Shown in pieces: positions 1-11,511 of a stretch of 64,000 bases of DNA. The position numbers and the translations under genes are program-made. Position 1 is the stretch's first letter; each line of letters starts with the position of its first letter. The DNA is from Crotophaga sulcirostris (taxonomy: Eukaryota > Chordata > Aves > Cuculiformes > Crotophagidae): assembly GCA_013397455.1 (NCBI GenBank), contig VYZB01000125.1, positions 1,689,900-1,753,899 on the forward strand. The letters run 5' to 3'. A model generated the notes under the pieces. It had not been told where the DNA came from. It searched no databases and saw only the letters and a program-made list of their open reading frames with translations.

Positions 1-3000
1 GCCCAGGGGCTCTGCAGTGCCCAGTAGATCAGCGGCAGCAGTAGTGTGGCAATGCCAGACCCTCTGCTGGCCCCTGACTCGAAGGAGCAGGCACTACATC
101 CACGTGCCACTTCATTAGCTGCAGATAGAAACACCTGAATTCATCATGGCGTTTGCCACCTCAGGCACATCTATTTTAGGCCAGGAAAAGTTGGTGCTTT
201 ACAAGGAAACATCATTTATTGAAAAGAAGAAAGCAAAAGAGCCCTCAAGGAGGAATCAATGGGAGCTGCTTTCCCAGTCAATATTGTCTAAAAAACAAAT
301 GGGTCCTGCTGCAAATCAAAGGCACTGCCACACGTGCTCCATGAAATACTGCATTTGTTCCTGCTCAGCCAAGCAAGAATCCCTGCCCCCTATTCACGTT
401 ATCGCTCAAGAGCAATGTTGTCATCAAATTTTCTATGGAAAAAATATCGCAGCAGAGATTATATGCTATGATGCACATATTTCACAGAAGACAGGCTGCT
501 CCAGTTAGAGCAAGCTATTTAATAAAAGAAAAAATATATTAAGTTCCCCTCATAGATCACAGATCAGCTTCATTCCTCCATTGCAATCGTTTGAGTTAAT
601 TCCACTGAAAATGCATCAAATTTCCGATCTTTGGGACAAGGACAGTGAGTTTCTTCTGTAATAACTGTCTTGGATAAGATTTAGTCAAGCTAGAGGAAAA
701 ATCATTTAGAAATCATTTGTTCACTATCATTCTCTTCATATCTTCTTTGCTGATCTTCCTTTCCAATGAAATACCCAAATCCCGGTATTAAGAAATGCTT
801 AAAGAACTAAAAATGTTCTGGAGGTAGTTTAGTCCTTGTGCAATGCAATGAGTGCCCCTGACATCAGCAGGAAAACACACTGCAAAATACTTGAAAATGG
901 CCAAACTAGATATTTTTTGAAAACACTGCTATTTCATATGAAAAATCTCTGGCAAGTATCGTCTTGCCCCAGGGTGACAGTGATAAAGCCCCTCCAGCAC
1001 GGCACCCACACACATCCCTGGCCCAGCTGGACCCAGGACCAAAAGGTGGCTGGCTGCTTGGGACACTCACAGGTAATGTGGGGTGCACTGGAGATGCACA
1101 ATGGTCTCAGACACTCATCCCTGTGTGCCCCCACAGCTGAGATCCCCCCGCCTCTATCCCGCACCCCAAGGGTCTCCAGAACAGCCACGTATCCTCCTTT
1201 ACCCCCTGGCAGCCAGAGCACTACTCAGGCTATGTGGAGCTCATTCATCTTTGTGTCGAGCAATTTGCATCCAGAAATGAAACTGTAAATTTGCAGGCGA
1301 ATCAGCATGCAAATCATCTCTCCTTTGATTTGCATATGCTGTTAGATTCACAAGGCAGTCAGTGCTCAAGTGGACCTGCTAGATAATGTCAGTGCAACGC
1401 ATAGTCCATAAATACACATTTTAACATCCTTTTTTGGTGACTAGTGAGATAGCAAACCAAGTTAAAGGCACAATGGGACTCTCAATACCAAGAGTCTAGT
1501 GGTATTTAACACCCACATGGTGACTTTGCCTCTAGTTTCCCCTTTCCTTTTCTGGCAGATATCTTGGTGGAGAAAAATCTCTTATAGTACTTTTGTACAG
1601 ATCTCAGTAATAGGAACCTGTGAATGGTTCTACAATATAGTGAAAGATGGATACTTTTGTCTGCAAAATCCTACTATAGTTCATTTTTAAAGCACTTTGA
1701 AACCTTTACCTAAATAAAGCCTTGTCAATCTCAGATGAAAATGTCACCAGCTTCAGTCAAGAGAAAGATTGAAGAATGCGTTCCCAAAAACACAATGAAT
1801 CCTTTCTTGATGGTCCCTGATAATTCAACCAACTTCAGGTTTGGAAATGTTATCTGAAAATAATGCAGTGGTTTCCAAGAGATAAATTCCCACACATACA
1901 AATGCCCTTCACAAAGGCAGAGGGCCCTTCTGTTTTGTGAAAGGTGGGGGGGAGAGAAAAAGAGAAAAAAAGAAAAAAAGCACCTGGAGCTCACCCCCAG
2001 CATGTTCACAGGAATAACTTTGCTCTGGGGCTTGCGCTATCTCCATTGCAGACCATCAGTAAAGCTTGCAGAAGTGAGCAGGACAAGGTCAGGCCACGGT
2101 CATGATGCTGCCCTCACACCATGGCCTGATGGGACATCACTCTGGGGCTGCAGGCAAGGATGTCCCAGGCACCATGACACCCCAGCACAGCACAGCCCTT
2201 CTTCCCAGCGGGGAACCCTCCTGTTGGCCACTGCTGCCCCCACGGCTCTGGTACGAGGCACTCAGCCCCCCTCCCAGGGAGGTCATGGCATGGGAGAGGC
2301 TTATCATGCTTACTCACATGTCCACATCCATGTTTGTTGGGGAAGGTAAGGCAGAAGCAGCCATTGCTTCAGGGTGGTGGGCAGTGGGACTCAGCCACCT
2401 ACCAGAGGAGAGGGCTGAAACAATTTGGGTGGTCCTTGGTTTGGATTTTGTGCCCTGTTACCCACGTGGCTATTTCCACTACCCAAAGCACTATGTAGGG
2501 TTGTCCTGTGTTCTACTTCATCTTTCCTGTTCTGGCATCATCTCCTCTTTGTAGAGAACTGACAGTGTGTTTCATGTGCACAAGACTAAGTTATTAACAC
2601 AGAAACCTCTCTTCCTTTCCACTTTTCCCCATCTCTCCCCTAAAGATCTCAGCCCAGAGCAGCTCACCTCTACATTTATCTCTCATCAGGCTAAGGAATG
2701 AGTCTCTGCACAGGTACAGTTAAAGGCTGTCATTGATTTCAGAAGACCAAAGCAGTAGCCAGTTCCGCAAGAAGACATGGCTCTACTTCAGGCTGATTTC
2801 CTCTGGGAGCAATGAGCTGTGCTAACTCATTAGCATGAGCAGCTTTGATGCTACAATGATGCAGAGAGTGTTGGTGCTGCAGAGCTACAGTTGGTGCCAG
2901 GGAAAATGCACAATACAACGTGAATCACCACAGATGAAGGCACAGTAGCAGCCACATGCCCACCACCACGGGCACGGCTCTCAGCACTTCTCTCATGGAA

Positions 3001-3867
3001 GGCACAAATCCCATGGAGACAGAGTTGGGCCACCAGCCACATCCACATACTTCTCCTGACCTTAGCCACTGAGCCTTAATAAATCTTTATTGGGGCTAAT
3101 TTAATCTTCAGCTGGAGCTCTGGGGTGTGCAGGCAGCTTTCCTTTGGCACAACCAGGTTGGAGCAGCCTGGGCACACTCATTCCCACTGCTGTCCCCACC
3201 TCTGGCACAGCTGAGGGTGCACAGCCTGTTCCCCAGCTGAGCCATGTCACAGAGACCCCAACTTGCTGCAGAGGCTCAGCGCTCTGCTGTGGATAGGGAA
3301 CGTGCAGGTCTCCACTGACAGCCTCAGCACCAGCCCTCCTTCTGCAAACCACACTCTCATTACGTGGTTATAAGCACGTGCTGCCCTGAAACAACATCCC
3401 CACGTCGCAGCTACAAACAAGGTATTTGCACTCATTATCCAGCCAGAAAAGTCTATTACTCAAGTTGAACAGCCTGTTACCTAAGAAGCACTTAGCATCA
3501 CGCATGCATTATTAAAGAGAATGACCACAAATGCATTACATAGATAAGAACATAAACTTTCATGCTTAGAAGCATCATCCAGCTACCCGTTCTGTAGATA
3601 TTTAGAGAGTTATGGACTTTTCCTGAAGGCAGGCTGCTCCATAGCTGTGGACTATCGACACCTCTTATAGCACCTTCCTCCGAAGCAACTGGTCCTCAAT
3701 GCAGAAAGCAGAGTGGAAGGAGAGCACCCCGGTTCACACAGCCACCATTGCCAGCAAGCAGAAAAGGGGGAAGCAGCTGCAAAATGCCCCCACATCAAGC
3801 TTCAGAACATATTTCTTACTACCTCTCCCGACACAAAGCCTCCACGGGCAGCCCAGGCAGGAACCAT
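1..3867. other. Intergenic, 3' of SRGAP3
   Basis: No gene is supported on either strand; the short open frames have no protein-like pattern. The stretch holds the POU octamer cluster at 1263-1335 and a purine-rich run at 1946-1981. In human the next gene downstream of SRGAP3 is RAD18 (established), but no RAD18 RING, zinc-finger or SAP sequence is recognisable here, so it would lie below position 1. Confidence 0.6.
1263..1335. promoter_or_regulatory. Cluster of three perfect POU octamer motifs
   Basis: ATTTGCAT at 1263-1270, its reverse complement ATGCAAAT at 1307-1314, and ATTTGCAT at 1328-1335. A fourth partial core (aaatttgca) lies between the first two. The last site runs on into GCATATGC, a palindromic half-site pair like those bound by POU dimers. 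Three exact 8-mers in 73 bp is far above chance. POU-domain factors bind this octamer (established); enhancer function here is inference. Confidence 0.45.
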
Positions 3868-4470
3868 ATCCTGGGCTGCATCAAAAAAAGCATGGCCAGC
3901 AGGTCAAGGAAGGGGATTCTCTGCCTCTACTCCACTCCCGTGAGACCCCACCGGGAGTGCCGTGCCCAGTTCTGGAATCCCCAACATGAGAAGGATATAG
4001 AGCTGTTGGAAGGGGTCCAGAGGAGGCCACGGAGATGATTTGAAGGCTGGAGCCCCTCTGCTGTGAGGACAAGCTGGGAGAGGTGGGGTTGTTCAGCCTG
4101 GAGAAGGGAAGGTTGCAGGGAGACCTTATAGTGGCCTCACAGTACCTGAAGGGGGCCCACAAGAAAGGGAGGGAGGGACTTTATACAAGGGCAAGTAGTG
4201 ACAGCATTAGGGGGAACGGCTTTAAATTGGAAAGGGGAACATTTAGATTAGACGTTAGGAAGAAATTCTTCAGGATGAGGGCAGTGAGGCCCTGGCACAG
4301 GTTGCCCAGGGAAGCTGTGGGTGCCCCCTCCCTGGAGGTGTCCAAGGCCAGGCTGGATGGGGTCTGGAGCAGCCTGGGCTGGTGGGAGGTGTCCCTGCCC
4401 ATGGCAGGGGGGTGGGTCTGGAGGAGCTTTAAGGTCCCTTCCAACCCGAACCGTTCTGCGATTCCCTGAT
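3868..4470 (+). mobile_element. CR1 LINE 3' fragment (copy A)
   Basis: About 600 bp of avian CR1 in the plus orientation, 5'-truncated as is usual for CR1. Recognisable blocks include the start cctgggctgcatc, gttcagcctggagaag, the proline/cysteine-region remnant ctggcacaggttgcccag, and the tail cccttccaacccgaaccgttctgcgatt. The reverse-transcriptase frame is broken and no functional product is expected. Confidence 0.9.
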
Positions 4471-4676
4471 CCGCCGCCCCCGCCTCAGCCGAAGCGCGGG
4501 GTCTGTTGCCCCCTGCTGGCAGCGGGACGCGCTCTCGCGCCGCGGGACAGGCGCTGCCCCAGGGCGGCCTCGGCCTCGCGCCTGCCCGCGCTGTCCCGCC
4601 CGCCCCGCAGAGCCGCGAGGAGAGCCCACCTCGCACCTTCGCACCCCCCGCCCCACCGAAGCCCCCGGCGGATTTT
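4470..4676. promoter_or_regulatory. CpG-dense GC-rich block between two CR1 copies
   Basis: About 31 CpG dinucleotides in roughly 205 bp by eye, in otherwise CpG-poor DNA, with a GC box (CCCGCCC at 4595-4601). It starts exactly where CR1 copy A ends and stops just before CR1 copy B. No convincing coding frame is seen. It may be a small CpG island or orphan promoter, an unmethylated remnant, or an unrecognised GC-rich repeat. Confidence 0.5.
4505..4520 (-). promoter_or_regulatory. CTCF-like motif in the CpG block
   Basis: The minus strand reads GCCAGCAGGGGGCAAC. Against the CTCF core CCASYAGRKGGCRS it differs at one position near the end. It lies in the CpG-dense block between the two CR1 copies, an accessible-looking setting. 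A single motif match is weak evidence of binding. Confidence 0.4.
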
Positions 4677-4680
4677 TTCC

Positions 4681-5148
4681 TGCTCTGCACTGGTGCGGCC
4701 CCAGCTCGAGCACTGTGAGCAGTTTTGGGCACCACAGTATAAAAAACGACATAGAACTACTGGAGAGTGTGCAGAGGAGGCCGCAAAGCTGGTGAAGGGT
4801 CTAGAGGGGAAGTTGTATGAGGAGAGGCTGAAGTCACTTGGGCTGTTCAGCCTGGAGGAGACTGAGGGGGAACCTCAGGGAACCTCATAGCTGTCTACTG
4901 CTTCCTCAAAAGGGAAGGAGGAGCAGGTGCTGATCTCTCTGGTGGCCAGTGATAGGTACCGAGGGAATGGCAGGAAGATGTGCCAGGGGAGGGTTAGGTT
5001 GGACATTAGGAAAAGGTTCTTTACCCAGAGGGTGGTGGAGCACTGGCACAGCTCCCCAGGGACACAGTCACAGCCTGACAATATTCCAGAAGCATTTGGA
5101 CAATGCCCTCAGACACACAGTGTGAGTGTTGGGATTGCCCTGTGCAGG
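4681..5148 (+). mobile_element. CR1 LINE fragment (copy B, left part)
   Basis: Plus-strand CR1 beginning near the block 'gcggccccagctcgagcactgtgagcag' region and running through gttcagcctggagg and acattaggaaaaggttctttac. It stops abruptly in the near-terminal segment at cctgtgcagg. The missing 3' tail resumes at 5610, beyond an LTR-like insertion. Confidence 0.85.
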
Positions 5149-5609
5149 TGAAACGAAACAGTTAAATTTTTCCTTCAACTTTAGCTTGTACAAGTTTGCT
5201 TTCGCAAGCATAGATAAAGATGACAGGGACCACACTGTCTGCAGGCCCTACTAGGCAAAGGGAGCCAGTTCCAAACAGCCTTGTAGAGAACAGCCCAGAA
5301 CAGCTCAGCGTCTTCAAACAAGGGTGAAAACTACACTGCGAGGAAGACGCCTGCCCGCGACCACCAGGTGGGAGTACACAGACACAAGTGGGAGGAAACA
5401 TATGGTAATTAATTCCAGGAACTAGTTATAATAACCCAGCCTAATCTTGGAAATCTAGTGAACACATATGCTTATGTATGATAAAAATCTAGTCACTTGT
5501 TCCCTCGGTGTGCAAGTTAGGAGGAGCAATCCCCCTTGCACCCAGCGCCGCGTTGAACTTACCTGCTGTATGACTCTCCTTGAGCTATAGAGTTTGTTTC
5601 CACACATCA
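5149..5609 (+). mobile_element. Solo LTR-like element inserted in CR1 copy B
   Basis: 461 bp beginning TG and ending CA, flanked by a 4-bp direct repeat CAGG (5145-5148 and 5610-5613). Removing it restores an uninterrupted CR1 tail, which is good evidence of an insertion. Termini are partly inverted (tgaaacgaaac and gtttgtttccacac). The right part has the C-rich 'tgcaagttaggaggagcaatccccc...' character of avian endogenous retrovirus LTRs, with a degraded poly(A) region near 5550. No retroviral genes are present. The 4-bp repeat is short, so the exact ends and ERV class are uncertain. Confidence 0.6.
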
Positions 5610-5680
5610 CAGGGACAGGGGCTGGACTCAATCCTTGCGGGTCCCTTTCAACTCAGGTCATTCTGTTATTCTGTAATTTT
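5610..5680 (+). mobile_element. CR1 LINE 3' tail (copy B, right part)
   Basis: Continuation of copy B after the LTR-like insertion: ggggctggactcaatccttgcgg, cctttcaactcagg, then attctgttattctg, the short 3'-terminal repeat typical of CR1. Confidence 0.85.
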
Positions 5681-7620
5681 TTTTCCCCAGGGAAGGTGCC
5701 CAGCACACCCTTTGGTGAGGGTGAGAGTACAACTGCCCCAGCACTGGATCCAGCTGCTTACTGGGAGAGGGTGGGTGGGCAGCTACAGCCCAGTGTAATG
5801 CTGGCAGCCTGGAGCCAGCCCTACACTCCCCTCCTCTAGTGCTGTGCCCACAGCTATCCTAATTAACTAAGAAAAGGCCAGGTGGGCCACTGCCCTCTGG
5901 AGATGCAGGTTGAGTCCCACCTGTGGCCAAGCCAACCCTCCTTTCCATTAAGGTCCCATGCAAACCACTGCTAAAGCACTGCTGGCTCTGCTTCTGTAGC
6001 TGCCACACATCAGGGATGGATTAAAGAAATCAGGGAGGTCTCTGCTCCTCTGCACTGTGTGGAAAGTGAAGTCACAAACCAGCAGCAGGAAAAACAATGG
6101 AAAGAAATATTATATGGCTGCTGAATAAACTGCCAGCTGCAGCCTCTGGTCAGCTCGGGTGTGAAATGCACTCTGACTTTACTGTTTATTTAGATATGGA
6201 GCTTTTTATCCACTCAGCAGCTGGAAACATTACCCAGAGCCCCAGCTCTCCCAGAGCAGGAGGTGGTGTTTGTTATTGCAGGGGGCTGGGAAGGGTGCTC
6301 CAGCTGTGCAGGAGAGCTTGGCACCTCGACAGTGTGTGCCAGGAGCCCAGGAGGGGCTGTGGGGAGGAGCAGAGTCCAGTCAGGGGCAAAGGGTCTCCCA
6401 TCTCCCCAGGCTACAGTGTCACTTGCTATGGGGTAAATCTTCCTCACCTTGCCACTCCCCCAGCTGGGCAGTGGGAATGGTCTCTGCCTCCCCGAGATCG
6501 CTGATAAAGGCTGCAGCTTAATGACTGCAGCACCACGCGATGCAGAGGTCAGCAAAGTGGTAATCAATCAGGAAGAATTATAACGAGGACTGAATTAAGA
6601 ACATACAGGGATGGGATGAAATTAAATATTAATAGCCACTCATCACTCAAGCTCGTCCCTCTTCGGCAGCACGCTTGAGTGAGGCCATACAAGACATATG
6701 TGCAAGGCAATCCACTGGCTAAATAAATGACTCCCAGCTCTCCACATTGTGCTGTGACACCGCCACAGGCAGGTGCTCCTCACCACAGCACGTGGCTGAG
6801 GGATGGCATCCAGGCTGACGGCTGCTCAAGCAGTGCCAGTGCTGCCCAGCTCTGCATTAACTGCAGCTGGAGCCAGCCCGGAGAGAGCAGCACCCAGGAG
6901 CAAACGCCGGCTGCCAGCACTGCACCAGCAGCTCCAGGTAAACCAGCCTGTGGTGAGCCCCACCGTGGCAGCAGGTGGGGCTCAAAGCCAGCTTTAACAA
7001 AAGCAAATTTATAAAGCTGCCTATATGCTCAGTCCAGGAACTGAAGTCCAACCTTAAACCTGGAGCAACCTAAACATCAGACAATGTAAACGGGAGTGAG
7101 TAAGGAAGAACTCGGAATAGCTCCAAAAAGGCAAGTGGTGCGGGTTTGCCGTGCAACTGCACAGCAGTGGCAGCAGGAGCGGCCTGACGTGACAATCAGG
7201 CAATGTCCCAGTTCTGGTATAACTCACATTGCTCAGAAAGTGCCCCATTTCCCTCTTTCAAAGCATCACATCGAGCACTTTAGGGATGTGATTTCTTGTT
7301 AACAGTGCCCCTTTCCCTCCCCAGGGATAAGCTTACAGAGCTACCAGCTCTCCCTGCAAAGGCACAGCAGGACTCAGCCTCCCCTCTGACCCTGTCAGCA
7401 TTGAAAAGGAGCAGCCTCCGCAGTCACTGTTTTGTGAGTTCAGGGTTTTTTTCTGTTTCCGTGTGTTCCTGTCATTCCTACTGTTAAGCAGGTGCCCTCT
7501 GCAAAGTCAGCTTCTTTCAGGTGTTTAGTCTGGTTCATACAGGTTTCCAAAGAGATAAATGAGATGTGCAGTCACTCCCAGGTTGGAGAGTCAATGTCCT
7601 GTTGCTGGCAGTGTGGGGTG

Positions 7621-7639
7621 TTCTCTCTCTCTCTCTCTG
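7621..7639 (+). repeat. (TC)n microsatellite
   Basis: Nine or so TC units, in intergenic DNA. Confidence 0.8.
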
Positions 7640-9025
7640 TCACTCTCAAATTTATAACTTTTCCCATTCAAAGTTTAGCCAGAATTGGGTAAACCTTCAT
7701 TTTTCATTAAAAATACATTGTTCCCAGCATGGAACGCTGTGTTTTGTGCCGAGGTGCCCTATGCGTGGCAGCACACACTCTGGCCTTGGAGGTCAGCCCT
7801 GCCACGGAGCCAAGTGACAAAGAACACAGCTCCCAGTGCCTATTTAATATCCCAGTTATGGCACTAAAAGCCTTGTTGTCAGGAGAAGAAAGGATAAATA
7901 GCTTAATATGAGCCTGTATTAGTTAGGAGTGCTAGGAACAGGAAATTTTAATTGGAAATCAATTATCAATTTACTGAAAATTTACTCTCAGACAAAGGCT
8001 TCATTTGGCTCATTAAATATCAGTGTTACTGTGAGGACCTTCTCAGCTCAGATTGATCCCAGCAGAATAATAATTTGGATGCAGGACAGACCTTTGGTGA
8101 AACCAGCAGTGCATGTGCATTAGGAAAACTGTTTAATTACGTTGCTTTACTTTATTTGGTAATAAATCTCATGGGTTAAAGGGGCTGTGCTATGAGGTGC
8201 TGCACATTAAGTGCAAAGCCCTGAGTGAGGAGTGACCCAGTGTAGCTGGGAGCTGCCGATGAGGTGGCGATTGATTGTGAGTTGCGATGGACAATGTTCT
8301 CCTACACTCACCTCAATTTTCATATCCACTTACCTGCCTCTAGTTAATTCTTTGAAAGCAAATGCCAGGCCAGTCCTGAAGGTCTTGGTGCCTGGTGTGG
8401 ATCTGCTGCTTCTCTTGGGCATTCAGCACTACCCACCGCACAAAGGCTGCTCACGAGGGGAGAGCGTGCCCCTGCCTTGGGCCCCACAGTGGTGCAGTCC
8501 CAGTGTCTCCATTCAGTGTCACCCTGGCAGTAATGATCTGATGTTCCTCCTAAGGCACAGACACACTGAGGTCCCAGAGAGCTTATGCAGACAGAGGTGA
8601 AGGCAACGTCTCTCCAGAGCAGACAAAGAAGCGCAGCTCCTTGGCTGTCATCCTTCCCTACTCTAATTCCCCATCCGAGGCAGCGGTTCCCTGTGGGTAA
8701 GCGATAAGCCAACCACCTCTCCCCTAGCAGGAGGTTTGCAAAGGGATTTAATTGCCTGAAGAAGGGAGCAAGCACCCAAGGGCTGGAAGTGGTTCCTGCA
8801 CCAGGGGCTGGGGGAGCATGGATCTGCCCTTCACCGCCAGCCCTGACCCCAGGAGGAGCTTAACACACCCGCACAGCCCATTCCTCAGCCTTTAATTACT
8901 GTGATTTTAGTGCAGTGAGCTTAAAGGCAAAGATTTGTTTGAAATAAAATGGAAGAATGTTCCTGTTGAATTACCTAAATGCATTTTAAATAAAATTTAG
9001 AAGAAGAAACACCGCCTCTGAAACA

Positions 9026-9094
9026 TGGGGTACACCTCGGCTGGTGTAGATCAGCAGAGATCCTCCCACACCAAAGGAAATGGGTAAATTTACA
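9026..9094. repeat. Possible ancient amniote interspersed repeat
   Basis: Contains 'cctcggctggtgtagatcag' followed by 'gtaaatttacacc', resembling an old repeat common in reptile genomes whose ends are 'ctcagctggtgtaaat' and 'atttacaccag'. The family name is uncertain and the match is from memory. A related segment occurs at 51268-51356. Confidence 0.3.
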
Positions 9095-9535
9095 CCCCCT
9101 TGGAGGCAGTGGTTTGGTTTTGGTTTTTTTTTTTAATTGTGTTACATCTCTCTTCCCTGCTTATTTTCACCACACGCCCAGGGCTGAGAGGAAAGAGCCC
9201 ATCTGTGCTCTCAGTGGTTCATCTAAACAAACGCAGTAGAACACATGAAGTCAGCCATGGTGAGCGACTGCGGGCCTGCCTTGCGGTGACATGGAAGCAG
9301 CAGCCAGATGTGGCCAACGGCACCACCACCGCCCACCAACACGGGGACAGTGCTGCAGGGCTCTGGAGAATACCCAAATACCCTGGCCACTGCCTCTGAC
9401 TGATGGTGCAGGGGACAAGGGATGCAGAAGCCATCGGAATGATGCAGGCACAGACAGGAATTCTGGCCCACACGGCTCCTGAGGCATCAAATATTCTGAA
9501 ACCACAGCTGGCATTTTTGAGAAAAGTTAAGCAGT

Positions 9536-9541
9536 TTTATT
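9536..9541 (-). terminator. SRGAP3: Distal poly(A) signal AATAAA of SRGAP3
   Basis: AATAAA on the minus strand. Just past it in the transcript direction (about 9515-9480) lie GU-rich stretches (gctgtggttt and ccgtgtggg), the usual downstream element. Cleavage is expected near 9511-9526. No exon or UTR-like pattern is evident below this point. Confidence 0.65.
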
Positions 9542-10561
9542 CATCAGGATGAGTCCACACCCAACCAGTGGCTTCATCTACATGGCATCATCAGCATACA
9601 TGACAGAAGACCCACTCAGACACTCTAGCTGAACGGCATCTCACCATACGTTACAGAGACAACACCAGAGGAGAAGGACAATCGTTACAAAGGGCAGCCA
9701 GCCAGTGGTTTCCTACGGCTTCCCGGCGTAACCGAACCCATCCCCACCAGACTACGCAGCCCAGCCACTCAGAAGCAGATCAGACTGGGGACACCTACTG
9801 CCGCACTGTGAAAACCACAACACTAGTTAAATAACACAGTCCGGGGGTTACAAAAATGACCTACCAGGGGTACTTCAGCCTATGGAAGAAAGTGCAGTCA
9901 TCACCACCCCAGGTACCGACGCACTTGCACATGTTGCTGAAGAGTCTGTACAGAGACATGGGTGCCATTGCTTTCAAGTCAGCACCATCAGAGGTGGTGC
10001 TTAGCCTTGGGGAGGGTGGTCAAGCACCAAGCTGACCGTCCTGGAGGCACCCATGGCACTGTGGGATAGAACAGGAGAGTGCAGGCCCACGGATACACGG
10101 TCGGGTCTGCAGGAGCCAAGCTGGAGGTCGGCCCTCGCTCTGCACAGCAGAGAAACAACTGCTCCGTGAAGACTCCCTCCTCTTGGCTGCCACGTCCCCA
10201 AGGATGGGCTGCACCTGTCCCTCTGGACCTCCAGACCATTGCCCAGCAGAGCAGCGGGAAGCAAGAGCACGGCCCCTTGGGGAGGGCGCTCCCACCACCC
10301 ATTCACATCTGTGACTCAACCGTAAGTTTTCACAGTGAAAGCTCTGTGAACTCTCTGAAGCCTACAGTCTTTACGCCTTTAGAGAGGTATCAAGGATCAG
10401 GGTAAAGTTACTCATGAAACATGAGCAGGTTCCAGTTATGATATTCCTACAATGTACATCTTCCAATTTTGTGCCGAGTTAGCTTACAGAAAAATACATT
10501 TCTTCCTTTAAATTTACAGTAGTTAAAACTACAATTTTAATACCATATTAAAAAGGGGTAG

Positions 10562-10567
10562 TTTATT
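10562..10567 (-). terminator. Possible internal poly(A) signal
   Basis: A second exact AATAAA on the minus strand inside the 3' UTR. Using it would shorten the UTR by about 1 kb while keeping all three Pumilio motifs. The downstream GU element is weak, so this is only a candidate. Confidence 0.3.
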
Positions 10568-11331
10568 CTTCAACAAAATGTCTTGGTTTTCTTTTCTGTT
10601 AAAAAAAAAAATAAAAGGACTTTAAAAGCAATCACCCCCAGCACAACACAACTGTACAAAGGAAATCATGATGTGTACAGCTCCTAGGACATCAACTCCA
10701 CGCATTTGTTCTGGTGCTCAAAAAGGCACTTAAAGATAAGAAAATAATTGTATTAAAAACTCACAACAAAACAAATCAAAGAAAAATGAAAGGCAATAAT
10801 TTAATAGAAAGACATCGGATCTTGTACCGTATCTTCAAAAGTAAGAAGGGAGGAAAAAAAAAACCCTAATAAACATGGTTTTGCTATCAAGTCATCTTTG
10901 AAAGTATATAAAAAACCCAGAAGACTGGCAAAGTGAATGTTCTCCAGGAACTAAATGGAAAAGAAATAATAATTATTGGCCACGAATACACAGCTCTCGT
11001 GCCAAATGGGTTTCTTCCCTCCCCCTAAAAGCACATTTGCTGGTTCATTACTAGACCAGACTGACAGACTGTTTGAACATCTGCTGCCCGTAATGACAGA
11101 GGCATTGACCTCAGGGTTAGCCTAAGTTAGGAAAGGGGGGAAAAAATTGTGAAGAAAAATAAACATCAATATGAACTAATTGTGGTAATTACAAATGTCA
11201 ACAATGTTAATAGACAAGTACATAAACACCATTTCCCCTTACAGCATTATACGGAGGAACAATGACAGAATCACTACATACAGTACTTCTCCCCCACTGT
11301 ACACTGAAAGGTTAGCTTTGCGGCTTTGTTT

Positions 11332-11376
11332 TTTATTTTTTTATTTTTATTATTATTATTATTATTGGGTTTTATT
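11332..11376 (-). repeat. AT-rich tract with (AAT)n and clustered AATAAA
   Basis: The plus strand carries T-runs followed by (TTA/ATT) repeats and more T-runs. On the mRNA this gives several overlapping AATAAA hexamers and an AAT repeat. It could be a proximal poly(A) region or simply a microsatellite in the UTR. Confidence 0.6.
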
Positions 11377-11503
11377 TTTACATTGAGCTACCTACTAAGT
11401 GCAAAGATTTGGTGAGTGGCATTGGCTTTCATCTAATCTTAGCCTATTTTTGTACAGTTTACATGTTAACAGTAACTTTCCAGCATTTAAGCAAATACAG
11501 CAA

Positions 11504-11511
11504 TATATACA
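11504..11511 (-). promoter_or_regulatory. Third Pumilio-type element in the 3' UTR
   Basis: TATATACA on the plus strand, TGTATATA on the mRNA, which is the highest-affinity form of the TGTANATA consensus. It lies mid-UTR, about 1.9 kb after the stop codon. Confidence 0.45.

Larger units (their letters stand above)
5681..9515. other. Intergenic between CR1 copy B and the SRGAP3 poly(A) site
   Basis: No gene supported on either strand. It contains a short (CT)n tract at about 7621-7639 and an old repeat-like segment at 9026-9094. The rest is unique-looking sequence in which I see nothing specific. Confidence 0.6.

Noticed and set aside
4181..4890. Long open frames on both strands through the GC-rich block
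   Set aside because: They run from CR1 through CpG-dense DNA. Length is explained by few stop codons in GC-rich sequence, and the peptides are Arg/Pro/Ala/Gly-rich on both strands.
4083..5081. Possible CR1 reverse-transcriptase or other coding remnant
   Set aside because: Only the 3' untranslated part and the extreme end of CR1 are present, with no intact RT or endonuclease motifs.
1..9515. Expected downstream gene RAD18
   Set aside because: Human synteny suggested it, but no RING, zinc-finger or SAP-domain peptide could be read on either strand.
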